Source: Eubacterium sp. (GTDB lineage: Bacteria; Bacillota; Clostridia; Lachnospirales; Lachnospiraceae). From it: a DNA stretch of 64,000 nucleotides. Shown piece by piece: positions 45,191 through 53,215 of the stretch (position 1 is the stretch's first letter; every line of letters starts with the position of its first letter). The stretch spans positions 1-64,000 of the forward strand of contig JAFUDC010000077.1 in the NCBI GenBank assembly GCA_017459345.1, in the 5' to 3' direction. Both the position numbers and the translations under genes were made by a program. The notes below the pieces were generated by a model. It did not search any database. It saw only the letters and a program-made list of their open reading frames with translations, and was not told where the DNA came from.

Positions 45191-45823
45191 TCACCGAATA
45201 AAATGGGTCGGAATCCATTCTTCCTTCTCCGGAAGACCCAACTGGTCCTTACCCAGCTTAATACTCTTCATGAGGAAAGCCATATTTCTGGCCAGGCCCC
45301 GCATGGTCTGCAGACCTTCGCCGTCCTGGGCTGCTTCTCCTTTCTCCCTGCCGTGGATACTGTTCCAGTACTGGCTGGAGACAACCGGCATATTGGAGAT
45401 GGTGAAGTATTTATTTAACTCATCAAAGGTTGCAGATAAGCCTCCTCTTCTGGCACAGACAACAGATGCCCCCACCTTCATGGTCTTATCAAAATGGGTG
45501 CTGTAAAAGAGCCGGTCAAGACAGGCGATGAGGGTGGCATTGGCAGACCCGTAATAGACCGGGGATGCGATGACCAGGCCGTCTGCCTCCTCGAACTTGG
45601 GAGCAAGAGTATTAACGGGATCATCCTTAAAAACGCACTCCCCGTGGCTGAAGCAGTAACCGCAGGCCATACAGCCGCGTATGGCCTTGCTGCCTACACG
45701 AACCTCCTCATATTCTATGCCCTGCTCTCCGAATACCTTTTCCATCTCCTGCAAGGCAATGCTGGTGTTTCCGTCCTTTCTGGGACTTCCATTGATGATG
45801 AGTACTTTGCATTTTTCTGACAT
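45191..45823 (-). CDS. Iron-sulfur flavoprotein / NADPH-dependent FMN reductase family
   Basis: 210 residues. FMN loop 'VLIINGSPRKDGNTSIALQEMEKVF'; four Cys in 'GCMACGYCFSHGECVFKDDPV' match the compact [4Fe-4S] motif of iron-sulfur flavoproteins; 'GLVIASPVYYGSANATLIACLDR' is the flavodoxin-type phosphate region. Electron carrier or quinone/oxygen reductase in anaerobes. AAGGAGA site. No obvious partner gene next door. Confidence 0.85.
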   Translation of the reverse strand: MSEKCKVLIINGSPRKDGNTSIALQEMEKVFGEQGIEYEEVRVGSKAIRGCMACGYCFSHGECVFKDDPVNTLAPKFEEADGLVIASPVYYGSANATLIACLDRLFYSTHFDKTMKVGASVVCARRGGLSATFDELNKYFTISNMPVVSSQYWNSIHGREKGEAAQDGEGLQTMRGLARNMAFLMKSIKLGKDQLGLPEKEEWIPTHFIR

Positions 45824-45925
45824 TTTCTTAATCTCCTTTTTTATATTTTTTCAATCCAATCAGTATTGTCTTGATAATCCTCTGCGCATAATACGCAATT
45901 CTCTGCCGGGGAATCGCTTTATACG

Positions 45926-46756
45926 CTAAGGCATCTGCTTCTTATTCATGATCTCTTCCAGCAGCTTCGCCGGCCCGTCTTCGTCGTTGGACGGGCAGAT
46001 ATAATCTGCATGCTTCCTTAATATCTCCATACCGTTGGCCACAGCAGCCCCCAGATGAGCGTACCGAACCAGGGAGAGATCATTCTCACTGTCTCCGATG
46101 CCTATGGTATCCTTTTTAGATATATTAAGCTCTTTTCTCAGATGATCAAAAGCCACATCCTTATTGGAACCTTTCGGGAAGATTTCCACCGTATAAGTGG
46201 TGGAGTAGCCATATGTAATATTATCAAACTGTCCCAGCCATTCCACACAGGCAGCGATATCATCCGGATCGATAAAGGAGAAGAATACCTTGTCGATGGC
46301 CATCTTCCCGGACCGGATCCTCTCATCCAGAGAAGGAAGACGGATATCCGTGGACAGAAGATCGCGGCATAGGTCATCGCTTATCTTAGTAGCATACATG
46401 ATATCATCCGCGCCGTATTCGATGTAGGAATCATTGCCGCTGTAGCCGTCGTAGAAACCACCCCGGTCCGTGATATAGCGGTAGATCTCATAGGCCGTAT
46501 CCTGGTCGATCCTGCGCTCGTAGAGAATCTTTTCATCCCTGCAGTCTGTGATGACGGACCCGTTGGCACTGATGGTATAGGGTATTCCGGATAGATTCTT
46601 AATCTGAGCCATAATGCTTCGGTGGCTCCGCCCAGAGGTGGGAACCACCAGGATACCGTGCTCTGATGCTGCTTCTATTACTTTTTTAGAATAATCTGAT
46701 ATGGTACAGTCTGACCGAAGCAGTGTTCCATCCAGGTCAATTGCGGCAATTTTCAT
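45926..46756 (-). CDS. Cof-type HAD phosphatase
   Basis: 276 residues. Motif I 'IAAIDLDGTLLRSDCTIS', 'PTSGRSHRS', C-terminal 'KKDTIGIGDSENDLSLVRYAHLGAAVANGMEIL' is the Cof/type IIB signature. Dephosphorylates sugar phosphates, flavin or cofactor intermediates with low specificity. Own good ribosome site. Confidence 0.92.
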   Translation of the reverse strand: MKIAAIDLDGTLLRSDCTISDYSKKVIEAASEHGILVVPTSGRSHRSIMAQIKNLSGIPYTISANGSVITDCRDEKILYERRIDQDTAYEIYRYITDRGGFYDGYSGNDSYIEYGADDIMYATKISDDLCRDLLSTDIRLPSLDERIRSGKMAIDKVFFSFIDPDDIAACVEWLGQFDNITYGYSTTYTVEIFPKGSNKDVAFDHLRKELNISKKDTIGIGDSENDLSLVRYAHLGAAVANGMEILRKHADYICPSNDEDGPAKLLEEIMNKKQMP

Positions 46757-46866
46757 AGTGTGTGGTCCTTTCTATTCCAGCTATCCATTGCTGATTCTTT
46801 TCCTTCTTACTGCCGGATTTCCAATCCTGCAGTTTCCCTTAGCAGCATCAGCCATTATACCCGGCT

Positions 46867-47490
46867 CTAACCCTCGTAGTTTATCACCATACCCCTGCCC
46901 AGCCAGACAAGATAGGAAGCCCCATCCGGATCTTTATAGCATGCATAGTCTCCGCCCTCCCATTTGGGCGGCAGCTGGTCTGCTTTTATATCCTCATCTT
47001 TCAGCTGTTTTCCACAGAATCGGTCTGCAAAGGTCTTAACCAGCTCAAGAGCTTCTTTTTCATCGGTACTCTGCTCCGGCACATCTGTCTGAACAAAACC
47101 GTAATCCTTACTCACATATTGAACCAGCTGTCCATTCTCATAGGAGAAATCAAGGCGGAGGGTCACCTGGTCATAGTCATCACTGTTGGCAAGAAGATAG
47201 GACACGCTGCCTTCCCCACTGCCTTCCACTGTACGCCAGACCCCATGATCCTCTACTTCCTTCACGACCTCTGCTGGCATGGTCTCTGTCACAGCATCCC
47301 ATAAATATGTCGTCAGATCATCGTCCTGGTCAGCTGCAGCTGTAGTTCCTTCGGCAGATACTTCTTCCACAGATGCTTCCTCCACTGTTTTACTGTCAGT
47401 AGTCCCGGAATCAGTATTCCCGTTGCATGATACATTGCCGATCAGGCACAATACCACAGTCATAAGTATTACAATCTTTCTCTTCATCAT
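46867..47490 (-). CDS. Lipoprotein of unknown function
   Basis: 207 residues. Signal peptide (MMKRKIVILMTVVLCLIGN) with lipobox GNVSC, then an acidic Thr/Ser linker and a globular domain 'LWDAVTETMPAEVVKEVEDHGVW' to 'GGDYACYKDPDGASYLVWLGRGMVINYEG'. No family recognised. Surface attached. GGAGGA site close to the ATG. Confidence 0.65.
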   Translation of the reverse strand: MMKRKIVILMTVVLCLIGNVSCNGNTDSGTTDSKTVEEASVEEVSAEGTTAAADQDDDLTTYLWDAVTETMPAEVVKEVEDHGVWRTVEGSGEGSVSYLLANSDDYDQVTLRLDFSYENGQLVQYVSKDYGFVQTDVPEQSTDEKEALELVKTFADRFCGKQLKDEDIKADQLPPKWEGGDYACYKDPDGASYLVWLGRGMVINYEG

Positions 47491-47565
47491 CTAGTCCTCC
47501 ATTCTGATGTCATTTTAGAGTATTATAGCCCAAATAATTTGATATGTAAATGAAAAGCAGGACAA

Positions 47566-47595
47566 GAAAAAACGCACCTCATAATGAGATACGTT
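47566..47595 (-). terminator. Rho-independent terminator of pyc
   Basis: Minus-strand stem AACGTATCTC / GAGGTGCGTT (10 bp with two G-U pairs), five-base loop; followed by TTTTC. Lies ~80 bases after the stop. Confidence 0.75.
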
Positions 47596-47676
47596 TCCTT
47601 TAGTACTAAATCTTCTGATGATATGGTTAGTCAGCATAAAAGATTACTGATTCTTTGTGTGAAGTTTTTATATATA

Positions 47677-50600
47677 TTACTTCTCCTCTGCTTCCCCTTC
47701 TTCAATCTTATGGAAGGAAATCAGCAGGTCGTCCTGGTGTACGGACTCTCCTGAAGCCACGTAGATCTTGTCCACGGTACCGTTTACGGTTGCCACAACG
47801 GTAGTCTCCATCTTCATGGCCTCGATGGTCATAAGCGGAGTATTCTTGGTGACATAGTCGCCTTCGGATACGAAGATCTTGTCCACAGTACCAGGAATGG
47901 CGGAACCGATATGCTTGGGATTGGACTTGTCGGCCTTCATGCGCAGGTCGGTCTTGATCTCCAGGTTCTTATCCTGAATCTTGACGTTACGCATGGATCC
48001 GTTCACCTGGAAGGTGAGAACGCGGTAGCCTTCCTCGTCCGGGTCACTCATCTCAATGTACTTGATGAGCAGCTCTTTTCCCTCGCCGATACGGAGGTAG
48101 GTCTCCTCCTGCTTGCGCAGACCGTAGAAGTATACATGACTTTCCAGTCTGGTCACATCATTGTACATCTCAAAGTGGTCACAGTAGTCAGTATATACCT
48201 TCGGATATAAGGCATAGCTGATGGCCTTCTGTCTCATCTGCTCGGCATTGAAGGTCTCGGAGTAATGATACTTGGCATCCAGGTCAGCCTTGATCTTCTC
48301 CAAGTCTACCGGTGGCAGAAGCTTGCCGGGACGCTCAGTCAGGGGCTCAATATCCTTTAAGACGATTCTCTGCAGGTCTGTGGGGAATCCGCCGTAGGGC
48401 TGTCCCATCATACCCTGGAAGTAGGATACCACGGAATCCGGATAGGGAAGGCTGGCACCCTTTTCCAGGATATTATCCTTGTTGAGGCCGTTCTTGTACA
48501 TGAAGATGGCCAGATCGCCCACAGCCTTGGATGTCGGCGTTACCTTTACAATGTTGCCCAGAAGGTCATTGGCCTCTTTGTAGAGCTTCTTGATCTCCTC
48601 AAACTCATCCGGAGATCCCATCTCTGTTACCTGGGCCAGGAGGTTGGAGTACTGGCCTCCGGGAATCTCATACTTGTAGATCTCCACATTAGGAGCCTTC
48701 ATATCACTTTCAAATGGCTCATAGACCTTACGGATTCTTCCATAGTAGCGGGAAAGCTCGTCCAGCTCCTCAAAGTCAAGGCCGGTCTCACGGTCTGTTC
48801 CGCGCAGGGCTTCAACAACAGCGTTCATGGAAGGCTGGCTGGTCATGGATGCCATGGACTCGATAGCCAGGTCGGCGATATCCACGCCGGCTTCTGCGGC
48901 CATGAGGACGGTGCTGACACCGGCTCCGGTGGAATCGTGAGTATGTAAGTGGAGGGGCACATGAAGCTCGGACTTCAGTGCGGTAACCAGTTCCTTGGCA
49001 GCACGCGGTTTAAGCAGGGCGGCCATATCCTTGATAGCGATGGCGTGACAGCCCAGGGACTCCAGCTCCAGAGCCATCTTGACATAGTAATCGATGGTAT
49101 ACTTGGTCTCGGTGGGGCTAGTGATATCGCCGGTGTAGCAGATGGTACCTTCCACGATCTTGCCGGTATTCAGGGCAACATCGATGGGCATCTTCATATT
49201 TTCCACCCAGTTTAAGGAATCGAAGATTCGGAAGACATCGATACCATGATTGGCGGATATCTGGATGAAATCTTTTACTACATTGTCCGGATAGTTGCTG
49301 TAACCCACGGCATTGGAGGCACGAAGAAGCATCTGCAGGAGGGTGTTGGGCATACGCTCTCTTAAGAGCTCCAGACGCTTCCAGGGAGATTCTTTCAGGA
49401 AACGATAAGCCGTATCGTAGGTTGCTCCGCCCCAGCACTCAGCAGAGAATGCATTCCGCATGTAGGCATTGGTGGCATAGGCGGCTCCGCAGAGGTCCTT
49501 GCTTCTCATACGGGTAGCCAGCAGGGACTGCTGGGCATCACGCATGGTGGTATCTGTCACGTAAAGCTTCTTCTCCTTTAAGATCTTCTGCATAAGGCCT
49601 TCAGCACCCAGCTTCAAGAACTCATCCCGCATACCATAAACCGGCTTGTTCCGATCTACGGCTGGCAGAACCCGGTTTTCGTAGAAGGGCTTCTCCTGAC
49701 CGCGGTTGGAGTTGACGATCTTATCACCGATAAACTCGATAATCTTGGTAGCCCTGTCCTGGCTCATGGTCAGGTTGAAGAGCTCCGGTGTTTCCTCGAT
49801 AAATGTGGTATAGCACTTTCCTGACTGGAAGATCTCATGGTTCAACACATTGATCAGGAAGGGAATATTGGTCTTCACACCACGGACACGCATCTCCTGG
49901 AGGGCACGCAGAGACTTGCGTACTGCCCCCTTAAAGGTACGGTCATGGGATATTGCCTTAACCAGCAGGCTGTCATAGAATGGCTGAATTACAGCACCTG
50001 TGTAGGCATTGCCGCCGTCAAGACGGACACCGTTGCCGGCACCGGAACGGTATACGGAAATCTCACCGGTATCCGGCAGGAAGTTGTTGGCCGGGTCCTC
50101 TGTGGTCACACGGGTCTGGATGGCAAAGCCATTGCACTGAACGGATTCCTGATCAGGAATATTGATCTCCTCGGAATCCAGCGGATAGCCCTCTGCCACC
50201 AGGATCTGGGTCTGGACGATATCGATGCCGGTCACTTCCTCAGAAACGGTATGTTCCACCTGGATACGGGGATTCATCTCGATAAAATAAGGATTATTCT
50301 TATCATCAACCAGGAACTCAAGAGTACCTGCATTCTTATAGCCAACAGACTTGGACAGGCGGATGGCTGCATCAAAGATGATCTGCCTGGTTTCATCCGG
50401 GATGGAGAAGGCCGGTGCATATTCAACCACCTTCTGATGTCGTCTCTGCACGGAACAGTCACGGTCGAATAAATGTACTACGTTGCCATAGTTATCCCCG
50501 ATCACCTGAACCTCGATATGCTTGGGTCCACGCAGATATTTCTCCACGAAGATCATATCATCACCGAAGGCCTTCTTGGACTCATTCTTAGCCTCGTAGA

Positions 50601-51168
50601 ACTCCTTCTCCAGATCTTCCGGACCATTCACGATACGCATACCACGGCCGCCTCCGCCATTACTGGCCTTGAGCATGATGGGATAGCCAACCATGTCAGC
50701 GATTTTCGCAGCCTCATCGGCTTCCTTTACCGCATAATCCACACCGGGAATGATAGGCACATCAGCCTTGATGGCCATCTTCTTGGAGGAAATCTTATCT
50801 CCCATGGCATTCATGATATCAGCGGAAGGTCCGATGAAGACGATGCCGTTCTCCTCACAGGCTCTGGCAAAGACCGGGTTTTCCGACAGGAATCCATATC
50901 CGGGATGGATGGCATCCACGCCCACAGACTTGGCGATGCGGATGATGTTCTCGATATCCAGATATGCATCAACCGGTCCACGTCTTTCATCTAAGGGGTA
51001 GGATTCGTCCGCTTTCGAACGAAACATGGCGTAACGGTCTTCCTTGGAGTAGATACTTACGGTTGTGATACCAAGCTCGTTCAATGCACGAAAGATACGG
51101 ATGGCGATCTCACCGCGGTTTGCAACCATTACTTTCTGGAAAGGTCTGATTTTCACTTCGTTTTGCAT
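47677..51168 (-). CDS. pyc: Pyruvate carboxylase
   Basis: 1163 residues. Biotin carboxylase domain at the N-terminus ('ANRGEIAIRIFRALNELGI', 'KASNGGGGRGMRIV', 'FIEMNPRIQVEHTVSEEVTGID'), carboxyltransferase domain ('DTTMRDAQQSLLATRMRSKDL', 'HLHTHDSTGAGVSTVL'), C-terminal biotin lipoyl domain 'TIEAMKMETTVVATV' with the biotinylated Lys. Makes oxaloacetate from pyruvate and bicarbonate with ATP, feeding the TCA branch. Full-length. Monocistronic with own promoter and terminator. Confidence 0.98.
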   Translation of the reverse strand: MQNEVKIRPFQKVMVANRGEIAIRIFRALNELGITTVSIYSKEDRYAMFRSKADESYPLDERRGPVDAYLDIENIIRIAKSVGVDAIHPGYGFLSENPVFARACEENGIVFIGPSADIMNAMGDKISSKKMAIKADVPIIPGVDYAVKEADEAAKIADMVGYPIMLKASNGGGGRGMRIVNGPEDLEKEFYEAKNESKKAFGDDMIFVEKYLRGPKHIEVQVIGDNYGNVVHLFDRDCSVQRRHQKVVEYAPAFSIPDETRQIIFDAAIRLSKSVGYKNAGTLEFLVDDKNNPYFIEMNPRIQVEHTVSEEVTGIDIVQTQILVAEGYPLDSEEINIPDQESVQCNGFAIQTRVTTEDPANNFLPDTGEISVYRSGAGNGVRLDGGNAYTGAVIQPFYDSLLVKAISHDRTFKGAVRKSLRALQEMRVRGVKTNIPFLINVLNHEIFQSGKCYTTFIEETPELFNLTMSQDRATKIIEFIGDKIVNSNRGQEKPFYENRVLPAVDRNKPVYGMRDEFLKLGAEGLMQKILKEKKLYVTDTTMRDAQQSLLATRMRSKDLCGAAYATNAYMRNAFSAECWGGATYDTAYRFLKESPWKRLELLRERMPNTLLQMLLRASNAVGYSNYPDNVVKDFIQISANHGIDVFRIFDSLNWVENMKMPIDVALNTGKIVEGTICYTGDITSPTETKYTIDYYVKMALELESLGCHAIAIKDMAALLKPRAAKELVTALKSELHVPLHLHTHDSTGAGVSTVLMAAEAGVDIADLAIESMASMTSQPSMNAVVEALRGTDRETGLDFEELDELSRYYGRIRKVYEPFESDMKAPNVEIYKYEIPGGQYSNLLAQVTEMGSPDEFEEIKKLYKEANDLLGNIVKVTPTSKAVGDLAIFMYKNGLNKDNILEKGASLPYPDSVVSYFQGMMGQPYGGFPTDLQRIVLKDIEPLTERPGKLLPPVDLEKIKADLDAKYHYSETFNAEQMRQKAISYALYPKVYTDYCDHFEMYNDVTRLESHVYFYGLRKQEETYLRIGEGKELLIKYIEMSDPDEEGYRVLTFQVNGSMRNVKIQDKNLEIKTDLRMKADKSNPKHIGSAIPGTVDKIFVSEGDYVTKNTPLMTIEAMKMETTVVATVNGTVDKIYVASGESVHQDDLLISFHKIEEGEAEEK

Positions 51169-51369
51169 GTTGTTATCCTCTCATATTATCAGATTGGTTT
51201 GCATATCAAAACAGGCAAACCTGGCTCATACGGATTCTCTTACATGTGTTGTCCTATAATTATCTGAGTCGGGAAAGTATCGAATGCCGCATATTAACAG
51301 GTACATAATTAAATGTTGTGAGTTGTGTTTGAAAGATAATTACTTACATTCATAACTCAATTTAATGAA

Positions 51370-51398
51370 ATTATAAAACATAGACATTCTTTTGTCAA
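51370..51398 (-). promoter_or_regulatory. Consensus sigma-A promoter of pyc
   Basis: On the minus strand TTGACA (51393-51398), a 17-base spacer and TATAAT (51370-51375). Start near 51363, leaving a leader of about 195 bases before the ATG. Confidence 0.85.
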
Positions 51399-51762
51399 TC
51401 TGACACTTGTGATAAATATTTAGCAAAATGAAGGAATGTATCGTGAATGATTCACAAAGCCGGCATCTGTTTGGTTCGGATGCCAGATAAGTGAAGAGAA
51501 ATCGTAGTGAAAGATAATACTTAGAAAATCATGGTCTTATTATCCAGAAAATGGATATTAAAGCCATGTAATCCAAATAATTATCCATCGATTATCTGGA
51601 ATTGAGGCGAATTCGACCGCCTTTCCACTTTTTTAATGGATAAAATATGATCGTATCCTTCCCAGTTATCTTTTTTCTGGATAAAATGGCTTATAAAAAT
51701 GTGATTCTATCTCACACATCGTTTTTGAAATTATAGCAGACAGGGGCGTTTTTTACGTTTCC

Positions 51763-51824
51763 TGTCTCCAAAAGAAAAAGGAGACAAAGAACCGTCCTCC
51801 TGTCTCCAAAAAGAAAAGGAGACA
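51763..51824. repeat. Two copies of a TGTCTCC-GGAGACA hairpin
   Basis: TGTCTCC/GGAGACA at 51763-51769/51780-51786 and 51801-51807/51818-51824, 38 bases apart, with a GGACGGTTCTTTGTCTCC-like core on the minus strand. Similar to a widespread short intergenic repeat seen near REP-associated transposases. Confidence 0.7.
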
Positions 51825-51924
51825 AAGAATTGTCCCCTTTCTCCCAAATATATTATTAGATAGCTAATTGCGATACTCGCTTCTGCGATCATCTAAATCA
51901 TGAAAACCAGAGATTATAGGATAC

Positions 51925-52443
51925 CTACTCCACAAAATAACTGGGAATCTTGGTCAGCTTTCCGAAAGTCTCATCATGAATCTCCTGCATGATCTTATGT
52001 ACAGGCTCCTTCTTATGCTTGATCTTTAAGAAATCAATGATCTCATCCACCCCTTCTCCCGTGTAGGAACTGGTGTGGAAGATCTTCTTGCAGCCTGTAA
52101 GCTCCAGCCACCTGGTGGCCTGGTCCACATCCGCAGCCCAGTGGTCAATCTTGGTCACAATGCCGAAAATATCCCGGTTGGCATAGGGTGTGACATTAGG
52201 AGGATAGAGGGAGTAAGGCTCTGTGGCGCTGATGCAGATGCCCACCACATCAGACTCTGAAGTATACAAGGCGATAGCATGAGCCAGATCCAGATTCTCC
52301 GCGTACTCACCCGGCATATCAATCAGCACATCATACTGACTGACATACTGGGTTTTATGGTAGGTAATCTTCTCTCCACGCAGAACCTGCTTCAAAGTGG
52401 TCTTGCCGCACTCGCTCCTGCCCACCAGAACCAGCCTTCGCAT
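51925..52443 (-). CDS. eutP: EutP/PduV-like small GTPase
   Basis: About 172 residues. P-loop 'RLVLVGRSECGKTTLKQVLRGE', switch 'DMPGEYAENLDLAHAI', NKxD-like 'IVTKIDHWA', C-terminal 'TSSYTGEGVDEIIDFL'. EutP and PduV associate with bacterial microcompartments for ethanolamine or propanediol. No shell or substrate genes surround it. ATG 52443 has AGGA seven bases upstream; a longer in-frame start at 52554 lacks a site. Confidence 0.78.
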   Translation of the reverse strand: MRRLVLVGRSECGKTTLKQVLRGEKITYHKTQYVSQYDVLIDMPGEYAENLDLAHAIALYTSESDVVGICISATEPYSLYPPNVTPYANRDIFGIVTKIDHWAADVDQATRWLELTGCKKIFHTSSYTGEGVDEIIDFLKIKHKKEPVHKIMQEIHDETFGKLTKIPSYFVE

Positions 52444-52692
52444 ATCAATATCCTGATTAGTTTCTGTCAAATCACTGTACTCTATGTTCTCATCATGTAT
52501 GATCACGAACAATGCACCTCCCCGGACTGCAGTATAGTATAAATCATCCGGCATCCTATGATTAGAGCGTCAAATGCTGCCATGGATTACTTTGCTGCAA
52601 AAGATATTTACAATCCCGTTTACTAATACTATATCATAAATCCAGCTGATTTTGGGGAAAATGTGATAATAAATATGAAAAATATGCAATCA

Positions 52693-52929
52693 TCATCGGT
52701 ATTCCATGGAAATCTCCAGGAAACTCCTCTTCCCCTCAATGTAATCTTCGTAGGCAATCTCCGGCTCCTTGCCGCGGAAAACCTTACAGAGACCGCAGGA
52801 ATCACAGTCCGCGATGCACTTAAACATCTCACGGATGACAGCCTGCCGTTCCTCTTTGGTAGAATTCTCTATATCCGGTGGTCTCATCTGTTGATACTCT
52901 CCTTTAATAACGCATGGTTCATAATCCAT
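52693..52929 (-). CDS. Cys-rich mini-protein (copy 2)
   Basis: 78 residues. 'STKEERQAVIREMFKCIADCDSCGLC' with four Cys, then 'EDYIEGKRSFLEISMEYR'. Clearly paralogous to the gene just upstream. Starts three bases after that gene's stop, without a strong ribosome site, so translation is probably coupled. Function unknown; the Cys block could bind metal. Confidence 0.6.
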   Translation of the reverse strand: MDYEPCVIKGEYQQMRPPDIENSTKEERQAVIREMFKCIADCDSCGLCKVFRGKEPEIAYEDYIEGKRSFLEISMEYR

Positions 52930-52931
52930 AT

Positions 52932-53150
52932 TCAACGAACCAGCCCGGTATGGGGCCTGTAGGCTTCATTTAACTCCCTGATTTCCTTCTCTCCGTTAAT
53001 GTATGGCTCATAGAAGGAATCCACCAGACCCCCTCCCAGATTATCACAGCCATTGCAGTAGTCACAGGCTCCGCCGCAGGCAGAGAGCCCCTGCTGCACA
53101 ATGCGGATTCTCTCCTCTTTAGTGGTATCTTTTATTAGTATTGATTTCAT
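52932..53150 (-). CDS. Cys-rich mini-protein (copy 1)
   Basis: 72 residues. 'TTKEERIRIVQQGLSACGGACDYCNGCDNLGGG' with four Cys, then 'YEPYINGEKEIRELNEAYR'. ATG 53150 has AGGAGGT six bases upstream; an earlier in-frame start at 53201 lacks one. No membrane or signal segment. The two copies share TKEER...C..CxxC and Y-x-x-Y-I-x-G-x-x-x-x-x-E-x-x-x-x-Y-R. Confidence 0.65.
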   Translation of the reverse strand: MKSILIKDTTKEERIRIVQQGLSACGGACDYCNGCDNLGGGLVDSFYEPYINGEKEIRELNEAYRPHTGLVR

Positions 53151-53187
53151 AATAGGACCTCCTGGTGATTCCTCTTTGAGAGCCGCT

Positions 53188-53211
53188 AAATAAGCGCCCA
53201 TTAAGGGCGCT
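53188..53211 (-). terminator. Terminator of the giant secreted-protein gene
   Basis: AGCGCCC (53193-53199) / GGGCGCT (53205-53211), five-base loop; on the minus strand followed by TATTTAG. Confidence 0.7.
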
Positions 53212-53215
53212 CATT

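Larger units (their letters stand above)
51169..51924. other. 756-base intergenic region upstream of pyc
   Basis: No coding potential seen. It holds the pyc promoter and long leader, then GGCATC/GATGCC (51463-51468/51480-51485) and several ATCC/GGAT-type fragments around 51540-51600, and from 51763 the two-copy GGAGACA/TGTCTCC element. Some A/T-rich runs recall degenerate sequence. Confidence 0.6.
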
